Source: Saprospiraceae bacterium
GTDB taxonomy: Bacteria > Bacteroidota > Bacteroidia > Chitinophagales > Saprospiraceae
Assembly: GCA_020630475.1 (NCBI GenBank)
Contig: JAHDBI010000035.1
Span: 1 to 32,598 of the forward strand
Direction of reading: 5' to 3'
Length of the DNA stretch: 32,598 nt
Below, one piece after another: positions 25,665 through 32,598 of this stretch; position 1 is the first letter of the stretch, and each line of letters begins with the position of its first letter. The notes below the pieces were generated by a model that did not search any database, was not told the DNA's origin, and saw only the letters and a program-made list of their open reading frames with translations. The position numbers and the translations under genes are program-made.

Positions 25665-26327
25665 ATGAAAAAAAGCCATATTTTAATTCTTATAGTTATT
25701 GTTGTTTTGATCTTAGATCAATGGCTAAAAATTCATGTCAAAACTACTTACAATCTAAATGAAGGTTTCAATCTTTTAGGATGGGATAAGGCCCAAATCC
25801 AATTTATCGAGAATAAAGGAATGGCTTTTGGTATCGAACTGGGTGGTTCGTACGGTAAATTAGCACTTAGTGTTTTCAGGTTATTTATGATTGGTTTTCT
25901 CATATATTTAATCAATTCTTTACTGAAGACTAAAGAAGCGTTCGGTTTATTGGTTTGTTTCTCGTTAATCTTGGCAGGTGCGATTGGGAATATGATTGAT
26001 AGTAGTATTTATGGTTTAATATTTTCTAAATCTACATTTCACGGACCCGTTGCAACCTTTATGCCTGAAGGTGGTGGATATGCGGGCTTTTTACACGGAA
26101 ATGTGGTGGATATGCTTCATTTTCCCTTAATAGAATCTCGTTATCCTGAATGGTTCCCGTTTTGGGGTGGAGAGCGTTTTGAATTTTTTAGACCAATATT
26201 CAACTTAGCTGATGCCGCTATTTCTACAGGAGTGATTAGTATTTTGGTTTTTTATCGTCGTTTCTTTAAATCTGAGGAAAAAAAATCCCCTCCTTCGGAT
26301 ACCAAAGAAGAGGTTATTTTTTCTTAA
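25665..26327 (+). CDS. lspA: Lipoprotein signal peptidase (signal peptidase II)
   Basis: An inner-membrane aspartyl protease that removes the signal peptide of diacylated prolipoproteins. The 220 residues contain four membrane segments (about 5-20, 70-86, 93-111 and 182-200). The catalytic aspartates are Asp149 (GNVVDMLHF) and Asp183 (FNLADAAIS), and the ENKGMAFGI loop is present. A periplasmic insertion (about 115-170), typical of Bacteroidota LspA, makes it longer than the E. coli enzyme. It would process the lipoprotein encoded at 21612-22148. The last codons form part of a terminator hairpin. Confidence 0.96.
   Translation: MKKSHILILIVIVVLILDQWLKIHVKTTYNLNEGFNLLGWDKAQIQFIENKGMAFGIELGGSYGKLALSVFRLFMIGFLIYLINSLLKTKEAFGLLVCFSLILAGAIGNMIDSSIYGLIFSKSTFHGPVATFMPEGGGYAGFLHGNVVDMLHFPLIESRYPEWFPFWGGERFEFFRPIFNLADAAISTGVISILVFYRRFFKSEEKKSPPSDTKEEVIFS
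26278..26323. terminator. Bidirectional terminator overlapping the end of lspA
   Basis: A run of A (26278-26285) pairs with TTTTTT (26317-26322). Inside it CCTC (26288-26291) pairs with GAGG (26310-26313), flanked by imperfect CTT/AAG pairs. The T-run on both strands lets it serve lspA (+) and the convergent arsR gene (-), which ends 21 bp beyond lspA. Confidence 0.65.
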
Positions 26328-26348
26328 TTCAAGTTTTAAGGACCTACC

Positions 26349-26654
26349 CTACTTACCCAAAAAATTATTAACAGCTTTTACCGCTCTATTCACAATATCG
26401 TAGTTGATATTATATCTCATGAACTTACCGTCTTTTTGCGCGTTAACAACTCCAGCGATTTTTAAAATCTTGAGGTGTTGAGACGTAATGGACTGCTCGA
26501 TCTTGAGACTATTATAGATTTTATTGACATTAATTGTACCGTGAGTGTCAATAAACTCTAGAATTTTCAACCGAAGAGGGTGGGCTAATGCCCGCATTAA
26601 TTCTGAGGATACGTGTAGCTTCTCATTATTGAAAGTTACCTTAGTCTTTCTCAT
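26349..26654 (-). CDS. ArsR-type winged helix-turn-helix regulator, cysteine-free
   Basis: A 101-residue DNA-binding protein with an ArsR fold: helix MRALAHPLRLKILEFI (about 19-34), HTH with VNKIYNSLKIEQSITSQHLKILKIAGVV (about 43-70), and wing AQKDGKFMRYNI. It has no cysteine and no obvious metal site, so it is unlikely to sense arsenite, zinc or copper the classic way. It is paralogous to the gene at 26869, with the recognition region EQSITSQHLKILKIAGVV against EQSVASQHLAILRRAGVV. ATG at 26652-26654; a good promoter with a large inverted repeat lies upstream, suggesting autoregulation (inference). The regulated genes and signal are unknown. Confidence 0.9.
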   Translation of the reverse strand: MRKTKVTFNNEKLHVSSELMRALAHPLRLKILEFIDTHGTINVNKIYNSLKIEQSITSQHLKILKIAGVVNAQKDGKFMRYNINYDIVNRAVKAVNNFLGK

Positions 26655-26693
26655 AAGTTTTCTTATTTCCTATTTTGATTGCGACCTTGACAA

Positions 26694-26723
26694 CAAAAAT
26701 ACCAATAATTTTATCATATCAAA
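26694..26723 (-). promoter_or_regulatory. Promoter of the first arsR gene
   Basis: On the minus strand the -7 element TATTTTTG (26701-26694) and a -33 TTTG (26723-26720) are spaced 18 bp, close to the Bacteroidota pattern. The predicted start is near 26687, 33 bases before the ATG. The -33 element lies inside an inverted repeat. Confidence 0.6.
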
Positions 26724-26771
26724 GAAAACATTATGAAAAAATGTAATCTATAACTCTTTGATAAGATAAAA
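26709..26771. repeat. 16-bp inverted repeat at the arsR promoter, candidate operator
   Basis: TTTTATCATATCAAAG (26709-26724) and CTTTGATAAGATAAAA (26756-26771) are inverted copies with one mismatch in 16 and 31 bp between them. A smaller repeat ACATT/AATGT (26728-26744) sits inside. The left arm covers the -33 element. Dimeric ArsR-type proteins bind such sites, so an operator is the leading reading; a leader hairpin in an arsR2 read-through RNA is the alternative. Confidence 0.6.
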
Positions 26772-26868
26772 CTATTGGTAAAAGTAAACTTAAGTAATAC
26801 TAAAGGTTGTTTCTTTTTATAACGTACTATCAGTCAGTTGGTTTAGGTTTTGTCTCTTGAAGTATTAA

Positions 26869-27207
26869 TTAACCAGCTAGTTCTTCAACTAGTCGAGAGA
26901 TTTGACCTAATCTTTCTTTATCTAATGAATAGTAAATGAATTTACCTTGACGTTCAGTGAAAACAACTCCTGCTCTCCTTAAAATGGCTAAGTGTTGTGA
27001 AGCTACAGACTGTTCTAATCTTAGTTTGATATAGATGTCCGTAACTGTCATGGTGTCGCTATCTTCCAATAGGTCGATAATACGTTGTCGTAACTTATGG
27101 TTCACCGCTCTGAGTACTAAAACTGCTTTCCTCAAATCAGCGTAGTCCAATTGTACTTCCTTACCACCCTTTTTAAGAATAACAGTTTCGTTTTTCTTGT
27201 TTCTCAT
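26869..27207 (-). CDS. ArsR-type winged helix-turn-helix regulator, second paralog
   Basis: A 112-residue ArsR-fold protein with helix LVLRAVNHKLRQRIIDLLE (about 30-48), HTH MTVTDIYIKLRLEQSVASQHLAILRRAGVV (about 53-82), wing TERQGKFIYYSL and a terminal dimer helix. It contains no cysteine. It is in tandem with, and clearly related to, the gene at 26349, with a 214-bp spacer. No TAnnTTTG promoter was found, but TAATTTTAT/ATAAAATTA (27290-27316) and TTATATA/TATATAA (27314-27329) lie about 80-120 bp upstream and could be regulatory. It does not overlap tsaB (144 bp away). The signal is unknown. Confidence 0.9.
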   Translation of the reverse strand: MRNKKNETVILKKGGKEVQLDYADLRKAVLVLRAVNHKLRQRIIDLLEDSDTMTVTDIYIKLRLEQSVASQHLAILRRAGVVFTERQGKFIYYSLDKERLGQISRLVEELAG

Positions 27208-27351
27208 AGGAAATATTTTGAATGTTCATGGATACGGGTAATGAATAATCCAAAACTGTACCAACTTTCATTCACGTAGAAAAAACATTTAATTTTATCA
27301 ACAAATAATAAAATTATATATGTATATAAAACTGATTAACTGGTAAATAGT

Positions 27352-28044
27352 TCAATTTCCTAGAGAAAATTTTTTTGAGGTGGTGATATTGGGACTTTTC
27401 AAATAATTTGGTCGGCTATAGGCAAGGTCTGCAAAGTCCTTTGCAATATACTTTTCATATGAAAGTTTGACCATTCCAGACGAACTTGTATTCGTTTTCC
27501 CAAGCTTAATGTCCTCATTGGCTAGTGTTTCTATAGACTTAGAAGCGCCATCACCGCATAAAAGCCATGGTTTATGCCTCAAATCGTTAAAACTTTTATC
27601 CGTGATGATGTGAGCGTGTGTGGAAACTACTGTTTTATGGTTATTTTCAATCACTTTAGCATAGACTTCCATTCTTCGGGCATCTATCATTGGGATGATT
27701 AGATAATCGGAAGACAGCTCATCCTTATTCAATTCTGCAATAATATCTAAACTATCCATAGTGATTAAAGGAATATTCTGTGCGTAACAAATACCCTTTG
27801 CAATACTTAAACCTACTCTTAACCCTGTATATGAGCCTGGTCCGATAGCAACAGAGACTCCAGAAAGCATTTCAAGCCCCATACCAGCCTCTTTCATTAA
27901 TTCTCGAACAAATACCGTAGCTAAACGGCTATGGCTCCTAGGTTCATCTGTTTCTTTTAAACCAATTAATTTCCCATTATTGCCTAAAGAAACTGAACAC
28001 ACCTCAGTAGAGGATTCAATGTTTAGTATCAACGATTCTGTCAC
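27352..28044 (-). CDS. tsaB: tRNA threonylcarbamoyladenosine biosynthesis protein TsaB
   Basis: The partner of TsaD and TsaE in transferring the threonylcarbamoyl group to A37 of ANN-decoding tRNAs. The 230 residues of the ASKHA fold contain NIESSTEVCSVSLG (2-18 region), HSRLA, and the interface motif VAIGPGSYTGLRVGLSIAKG (about 66-85). The second half is divergent, as is usual for TsaB. The start is GTG at 28042-28044; it shares one base with the TAG stop of the upstream protease gene (TAGTG), indicating translational coupling. TsaD and TsaE are not in the window. Confidence 0.93.
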   Translation of the reverse strand: MTESLILNIESSTEVCSVSLGNNGKLIGLKETDEPRSHSRLATVFVRELMKEAGMGLEMLSGVSVAIGPGSYTGLRVGLSIAKGICYAQNIPLITMDSLDIIAELNKDELSSDYLIIPMIDARRMEVYAKVIENNHKTVVSTHAHIITDKSFNDLRHKPWLLCGDGASKSIETLANEDIKLGKTNTSSSGMVKLSYEKYIAKDFADLAYSRPNYLKSPNITTSKKFSLGN

Positions 28045-29672
28045 TACCCTTTCAGTATTTTATTGTATTCCTCCGCATTAGATAAGATTCTTACTGCCTC
28101 ATCAATTACATCATCTCCTAAAAGCTGTTGTTCTTTTTTACCTCTCTGGTTATAATATCGTGTAACTATCTCGGATTCTAGCAAATTTGAAATCTCAGAT
28201 TCATACTTCATAAAACCATCTTCTCGGTATTTCAACAATTTTGATCGAATTGCACTGATTTCTGTTTCTATACTTGACAGTCCTGCTTCTTTGGAGTGTT
28301 CTTCCAATTCATCTAATTTTTTCATCCCTTCTGATTTAGAAGATTTTAATTCCGCTTTCGCGAAAGCGACAAAATTATTGTAATCCTCAAATTTGTACTC
28401 CCCGATGGCTTCGATACTATCTCTTTGACTACAGTACAGATTAATATATTTGAAAATGATGTCATCGTTCATCAACTGAGCTATGAGTTCATTTTTCAAA
28501 GGATCGACCATTTTAATATCTGGGGTAACTCCTCCCCCGTCTAAAACGGGTCTTTTATTTCTCGTATAAAAGGTATTTCTTTCAGAGTCTGGAATCTCTT
28601 TTGGCTCACCTCCTTCATAGTCAACACTTTGAATGCATCGACCACTCGGTATATAATACTTAGAGATGGTGACTTTAACGCGGGATTGATAACCTACTTC
28701 CATAGTGTTTTGTACTAGGCCTTTACCATAGGAGCGTTGTCCTATGATCACCCCTCTATCAAGATCTTGAATCGTACCAGAAACAATTTCAGAAGCTGAA
28801 GCCGATTTTTTGTCAATCAGTACTGCTAAAGGAATATCTAAATCCGTAGGTGGTGCTGTCGTTTTATAAAACTGATCTCTTTCTCTAATTTTTCCCTTTG
28901 TGCTTACGATTTCTTCACCCTGATTGATGAATACATTAGAGACCCCAATGGCCTCTCTCAACAATCCTCCTCCATTTTGTCTTAAATCCAAAATCACCCC
29001 TTTGAGTTCTTTATTCTCTCTTTTCAGCTTTTTCAGGGCTTTCGCAACGTTCCTTCCTGCATTAGCAGTGAAAGTAGTCAGTGCGATATAACCAATTCCA
29101 TCCTTTACAATGCCTTCATAAGGAACATTAGGAATTTCAATACCCGTTCGTTTCACGTTCACATATTCGGGCTGGTCCGAGCCATACTTCTTAACTTTTA
29201 ACTGAACCTCTGTTCCTTTTACACCTCTTGCAATTCTTTCTAAATCGTCACTAGACCTTCCTTCTGTACTCAAACCATTCACTTCAAGGACTTGATCTCC
29301 AGCTTTAAGTCCTGCAGTAAATGCCGCTCCACCCTCTAAAGGTTCTGTTATCGTCATTATACCATCAATAGGCTTTGTTTTGGCTCCCAATCCATCATAG
29401 GTTCCCTGATCACTTATCCGATAACTTTCTACTTGTGATTCTGAAATATAATTCGTGTAAGGGTCTAGCGATTTGAGCATAGCATCAATTCCCGTCCGCA
29501 TAAGGGTAGATGGATCGACGTCATCAACATAATTCGTATTAATCTCCTTATATACATTGACAAAGATTTCAATGTTTTTAGATATCTCGTAAAGTCGGTC
29601 ATTGTTGTAGGCAAAACCTACCATTATAAAAACGGCCACAAGGGCAACACTTAATTTTCTAATATTCATCAT
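28044..29672 (-). CDS. C-terminal processing serine protease (S41, CtpA/Prc type)
   Basis: A periplasmic protease cleaving non-polar C-termini. The 542 residues have an N-terminal membrane or signal segment (about 6-22), a helical region, a PDZ domain (about 95-165, GLGAKTKPIDGIMTITEPLEGGAAFTAGLKAGDQV), and the S41 core VILDLRQNGGGLLREA. The catalytic Ser lies in SASASEI near residue 292 and Lys in SYGKGLVQ near 317. A C-terminal helical extension (about 400-542) is typical for Bacteroidota. The ATG at 29670-29672 (or 29667-29669) is preferred over a more upstream TTG or ATG-like start because it places the signal anchor first. It is followed at once by tsaB. Confidence 0.93.
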   Translation of the reverse strand: MMNIRKLSVALVAVFIMVGFAYNNDRLYEISKNIEIFVNVYKEINTNYVDDVDPSTLMRTGIDAMLKSLDPYTNYISESQVESYRISDQGTYDGLGAKTKPIDGIMTITEPLEGGAAFTAGLKAGDQVLEVNGLSTEGRSSDDLERIARGVKGTEVQLKVKKYGSDQPEYVNVKRTGIEIPNVPYEGIVKDGIGYIALTTFTANAGRNVAKALKKLKRENKELKGVILDLRQNGGGLLREAIGVSNVFINQGEEIVSTKGKIRERDQFYKTTAPPTDLDIPLAVLIDKKSASASEIVSGTIQDLDRGVIIGQRSYGKGLVQNTMEVGYQSRVKVTISKYYIPSGRCIQSVDYEGGEPKEIPDSERNTFYTRNKRPVLDGGGVTPDIKMVDPLKNELIAQLMNDDIIFKYINLYCSQRDSIEAIGEYKFEDYNNFVAFAKAELKSSKSEGMKKLDELEEHSKEAGLSSIETEISAIRSKLLKYREDGFMKYESEISNLLESEIVTRYYNQRGKKEQQLLGDDVIDEAVRILSNAEEYNKILKG

Positions 29673-29732
29673 ATGATCATTATATAAAAGCAACAAACAA
29701 TAAACGTATTGCTCGCTTCATTTCGTTTAACT

Positions 29733-30494
29733 CTATTTAAAAAATAATTTACAAACATCGAGTAACTCTATGGGTCTTTCAGCATGAATCCAATGTCCTG
29801 CATCAATAGATACAACTTTTGAATGGGTAAAAATAGATTGAATCTGTTTTATATCAGAATCTTCAATATAAGTTGACTTTAAGCCTTGCACAAACATTGT
29901 ATCTACATCAACACTTCCTTCAAATTCGATGGCTGATAAAATATTTTGATATGATTCACTAAGTAGGTCTAAATTCATTTTCCATTGAAACCCTCCATTT
30001 TCTACATCTCGTTTTAAATTCTTCATTAAAAATAATCTAACTGAATCTTGCTTTATCGTTTTTGCAAGGTGCATATCAATTTCTTTTCTCGACATAGCAG
30101 AAACTATTGGAGCTGTTTGCATCGCCTCAATGATTTGTTCATGACCTCCAGGATAAGATTTAATGCCCATATCAACTACAATCATTTTTTTAATCAGGTC
30201 AGGAAAGTTCTTTGAAAACTGCAATAGTGTTTTACCTCCCATTGAATGTCCCAGAAAATGAGCTTTGGAGATGTTTTGCCATTCTAAAAAAGAATTTAAA
30301 TCGATGGCTAATATCTCGTAGTTAAATTCTTTTGTATGAGGTGACTTTCCGTGGTCGCGTTGATCAACAGCTATAACTTGAAAATCTTCAGCTAGTTTTT
30401 TGGAAAAGCTTTGCCAATTATCGAGCATTCCAAAAAGTCCATGTAGTATTATTACGGGTTCTCCTTCTCCGTAGGATTTAAAATTGAGTTCCAT
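29733..30494 (-). CDS. Alpha/beta hydrolase (YbfF-like esterase)
   Basis: A cytosolic serine hydrolase of 253 residues. The oxyanion loop HGLFGMLDNWQSF (18-30) and DQRDHGKSPH are typical of the YbfF group. The nucleophile is Ser84 in GHSMGGKT, and the catalytic His is His234 in DAGHWIHAERP. The acid is probably the Asp in the segment before FVQGLKSTYIEDSD. A cap of helices covers 115-180. The natural substrate is unknown; relatives hydrolyse short acyl esters or acyl-CoA. ATG start. It lies 60 bp upstream of the protease gene in the same direction and 80 bp from divergent uvrB, so hydrolase-protease-tsaB may be one transcript. Confidence 0.9.
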   Translation of the reverse strand: MELNFKSYGEGEPVIILHGLFGMLDNWQSFSKKLAEDFQVIAVDQRDHGKSPHTKEFNYEILAIDLNSFLEWQNISKAHFLGHSMGGKTLLQFSKNFPDLIKKMIVVDMGIKSYPGGHEQIIEAMQTAPIVSAMSRKEIDMHLAKTIKQDSVRLFLMKNLKRDVENGGFQWKMNLDLLSESYQNILSAIEFEGSVDVDTMFVQGLKSTYIEDSDIKQIQSIFTHSKVVSIDAGHWIHAERPIELLDVCKLFFK

Positions 30495-30574
30495 AGACCG
30501 AAAATTAATGAATCAGTTTTAACCAAGCACACAATTATTCAAATAGTTCGATATTTGTTGACATATTGTATCAC

Positions 30575-32593
30575 ATGGGATTTAAATTAACTTCTTCATA
30601 CAAACCAACTGGTGATCAGCCAAGAGCAATCCAGCAGCTCGTTAATGGTGTTCGATCTGGTGAAAAGGACCAAGTATTACTAGGTGTAACTGGATCGGGA
30701 AAGACTTTTACTGTTGCAAACGTGATTCAAGAATTACAGAGGCCAACACTGATTTTGACACATAACAAAACCTTAACTGCTCAGTTGTATGGCGAATTTT
30801 GTGAGTTTTTTCCAGACAACGCCGTTGAATATTTTGTATCCTACTATGACTATTATCAACCTGAAGCCTATATCACAGTCACCGATACTTTTATTGAAAA
30901 AGATCTTCAAATCAATGAGGAGGTGGACAAATTAAGACTACACACCTCATCGTCATTATTATCTGGCCGTAGAGATATTATTGTGGTTGCTTCTGTGTCT
31001 TGCATCTATGGTATGGGAAATCCAGAAGATTATCAAAGCGGAATCATAAGAATTCATGAAGGGCAGAACTTTAGTAGAAATGCTTTTTTATATCAACTCG
31101 TTGAAATCCTGTATTCAAGAACAGAGACAGAGTTAAAGAGAGCAACATTTAGGGTAAAGGGGGATACTGTTGATATCTTTTTACCGTATGTAGAATATGG
31201 TTATCGAATCATATTCTTTGGTGATGAAATTGAAAAAATTGATCGAATAGAAATTGAGTCTGGTAAGCGAATTGAGTCCTTAGAGCATGCAGCTATTTTT
31301 CCCGCAAATCTTTATATCGCTCCCAAAGATAGAATGGCTGGTATCATAAAGGATATAGAAGACGAATTGCATAATCATGAAAAATTCTTCCAACAAGAAG
31401 GACGACTTTTAGAAGCACATCGAATCAAGGAAAGAGTGACTTTCGATTTAGAAATGATGCGAGAACTTGGTTATTGTAGTGGTGTTGAAAACTATTCTCG
31501 TTTTTTTGATGGAAGAAAACCAGGCACTAGACCATTCTGCCTACTAGACTATTTTCCTGATGACTTTCTATTTATCGTTGATGAGAGTCATGTAACTCTT
31601 CCTCAAGTTAGAGGAATGTGGGGCGGAGATCGTGCAAGAAAATTAAATCTTGTTAATCATGGTTTCAGGTTACCATCCGCGATCGACAATAGACCTTTAA
31701 ATTTCAATGAATTTGAAAACTTGATAAAACAAACTATTTACGTAAGCGCAACTCCCGGTGACTATGAATTGGAAAAAACAGAAGGGCTTGTAGTTGAGCA
31801 GATTGTAAGACCAACTGGTTTATTAGATCCAGAAATAGAAGTTCGTCCAAGTCAAAATCAAATAGATGATTTATTGGACGAGATTAAAAAAAGAATGGAC
31901 TTGGAAGAACGAGTCCTAGTGACCACTTTGACCAAAAGAATGGCCGAGGAATTAACCAAATATTTGGTGCGACTTGATATTAAAGTGAGGTACATTCATT
32001 CGGAGGTAGACACCATGGATAGAGTTGAAATTATACGAGATTTAAGATTAGGTGAATTTGACGTTTTGGTTGGTGTAAACCTTCTGAGGGAAGGACTAGA
32101 TATTCCGGAAGTATCTTTGGTTGCCATCATTGATGCTGACAAAGAAGGGTTTTTAAGAAATGTAAAATCATTAACTCAAACAGCAGGGAGGGCTGCAAGG
32201 AATGCCAACGGTAAAGTGATTTTCTATGCAGACAAGGTGACAGCAAGTATGCAAAAGACCATTGACGAAACTACTCGACGTAGAAGTATTCAAATGAAAT
32301 ATAACGACGATCATGGCATTAATCCTAAAACCATATTCAAATCAAAAGAAGATATCTTAAATCAGCGTTCCATTTTAGACTTTAGAAAAACGAATAAAGC
32401 CTACGTCGAAACTGATGAGAAGAACGTTGCAGCCGACCCTATAGTAGCCTACATGTCTCGAGATCAACTCGAACAATTAATCGCAGAAACGGAAAGGAAA
32501 ATGAAAGCTGCATCCAAAGAATTAGATTTTATAAGTGCTGCTCAGTATCGAGATGAAATGCTCGCTCTAAAAAAGAAGTTAAAGTCCATGTAA
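30575..32593 (+). CDS. uvrB: Excinuclease ABC subunit B (UvrB)
   Basis: The damage-verifying helicase-like subunit of nucleotide excision repair. The 672 residues are complete. They contain Walker A GVTGSGKT, the damage-probing beta-hairpin region YYDYYQPEAYI, the DEAD-like DESH box (IVDESHVTLPQ), motif V-VI NLLREGLDIPEVSLVA and TQTAGRAARN, the YxDP-type linker and a C-terminal UVR helix (about 632-672, LEQLIAETERKMKAASKELDFISAAQYRDEM) for UvrA/UvrC contact. The ATG at 30575 is chosen over an in-frame TTG at 30566. No clean TAnnTTTG lies upstream (GATATTTG at 30550-30557 is close). The TAA stop is 5 bases from the window end. Confidence 0.97.
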   Translation: MGFKLTSSYKPTGDQPRAIQQLVNGVRSGEKDQVLLGVTGSGKTFTVANVIQELQRPTLILTHNKTLTAQLYGEFCEFFPDNAVEYFVSYYDYYQPEAYITVTDTFIEKDLQINEEVDKLRLHTSSSLLSGRRDIIVVASVSCIYGMGNPEDYQSGIIRIHEGQNFSRNAFLYQLVEILYSRTETELKRATFRVKGDTVDIFLPYVEYGYRIIFFGDEIEKIDRIEIESGKRIESLEHAAIFPANLYIAPKDRMAGIIKDIEDELHNHEKFFQQEGRLLEAHRIKERVTFDLEMMRELGYCSGVENYSRFFDGRKPGTRPFCLLDYFPDDFLFIVDESHVTLPQVRGMWGGDRARKLNLVNHGFRLPSAIDNRPLNFNEFENLIKQTIYVSATPGDYELEKTEGLVVEQIVRPTGLLDPEIEVRPSQNQIDDLLDEIKKRMDLEERVLVTTLTKRMAEELTKYLVRLDIKVRYIHSEVDTMDRVEIIRDLRLGEFDVLVGVNLLREGLDIPEVSLVAIIDADKEGFLRNVKSLTQTAGRAARNANGKVIFYADKVTASMQKTIDETTRRRSIQMKYNDDHGINPKTIFKSKEDILNQRSILDFRKTNKAYVETDEKNVAADPIVAYMSRDQLEQLIAETERKMKAASKELDFISAAQYRDEMLALKKKLKSM

Positions 32594-32598
32594 TAAAA

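Noticed and set aside
27314-27329. TTATATA/TATATAA palindrome as a definite ArsR operator
   Set aside because: Alternating AT sequence gives such palindromes readily; it is mentioned only as possible context.
1-32598. Defence system, prophage, transposon or CRISPR array
   Set aside because: No transposase, integrase, phage, Cas, toxin-antitoxin or restriction gene and no regularly spaced direct repeats were seen.

Overview
This window is an AT-rich stretch of bacterial chromosome carrying mostly core genes. The organism is almost certainly a Bacteroidota member. The evidence is the promoter type TAnnTTTG upstream of several genes, a subtilisin-like protease with a type IX secretion (T9SS) C-terminal sorting domain, a zinc-finger-less TraR/DksA protein next to lspA, a DUF4783 protein, a TIGR02757 protein, a fused E1 alpha/beta 2-oxoacid dehydrogenase and a bacterial GH3 protein. 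The 505-residue unknown protein at 13287-14804 resembles, from memory, a family common in Saprospiria, so a Saprospiraceae-like genome is my best guess. I see no prophage, insertion sequence, CRISPR array, tRNA or integron.

Layout. 1-50 is the 3' end of a 5S rRNA, followed by its terminator and a hairpin-rich spacer. 345-1874 (-) is gpmI. 2034-2405 (+) is a small secreted DUF4783 protein that shares its stop codon bases with the last gene of a minus-strand operon, rimP-nusA-infB-TIGR02757 (7615 down to 2402). The operon leader holds a textbook intrinsic terminator between the promoter and the rimP start. Divergent from it, mqnC-PNP-uvrA (7789-12578, +) is a very tight operon. A 708-bp non-coding region full of stem-loops follows. 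Next come the unknown 505-residue protein, GH3, a 98-residue conserved protein, recO and the E1 fusion (13287-19436, +).

From 19651 the minus strand carries a SulP anion transporter, a 430-bp structured spacer, a small lipoprotein, trhO and a T9SS-exported subtilase. The plus strand then carries the DksA-like gene and lspA, converging on two tandem ArsR-type regulators with no cysteines, then tsaB, a C-terminal processing protease and an alpha/beta hydrolase, all on the minus strand. The window ends with uvrB (+).

How the genes work together. Several housekeeping themes recur: transcription and translation coupling (rimP-nusA-infB), nucleotide excision repair (uvrA and uvrB, in separate loci), recombination repair (recO), tRNA modification (trhO, tsaB), menaquinone synthesis by the futalosine route (mqnC), glycolysis (gpmI) and 2-oxoacid oxidation. 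No obvious new defence or mobile system is present. The observations most worth following are regulatory: the leader terminator before rimP, the 16-bp inverted repeat over an arsR promoter, the abutting hairpins at 21329-21490, and a minus-strand terminator inside the gene-free region after uvrA. All coordinates, motifs and starts were read by eye; no database search was run.
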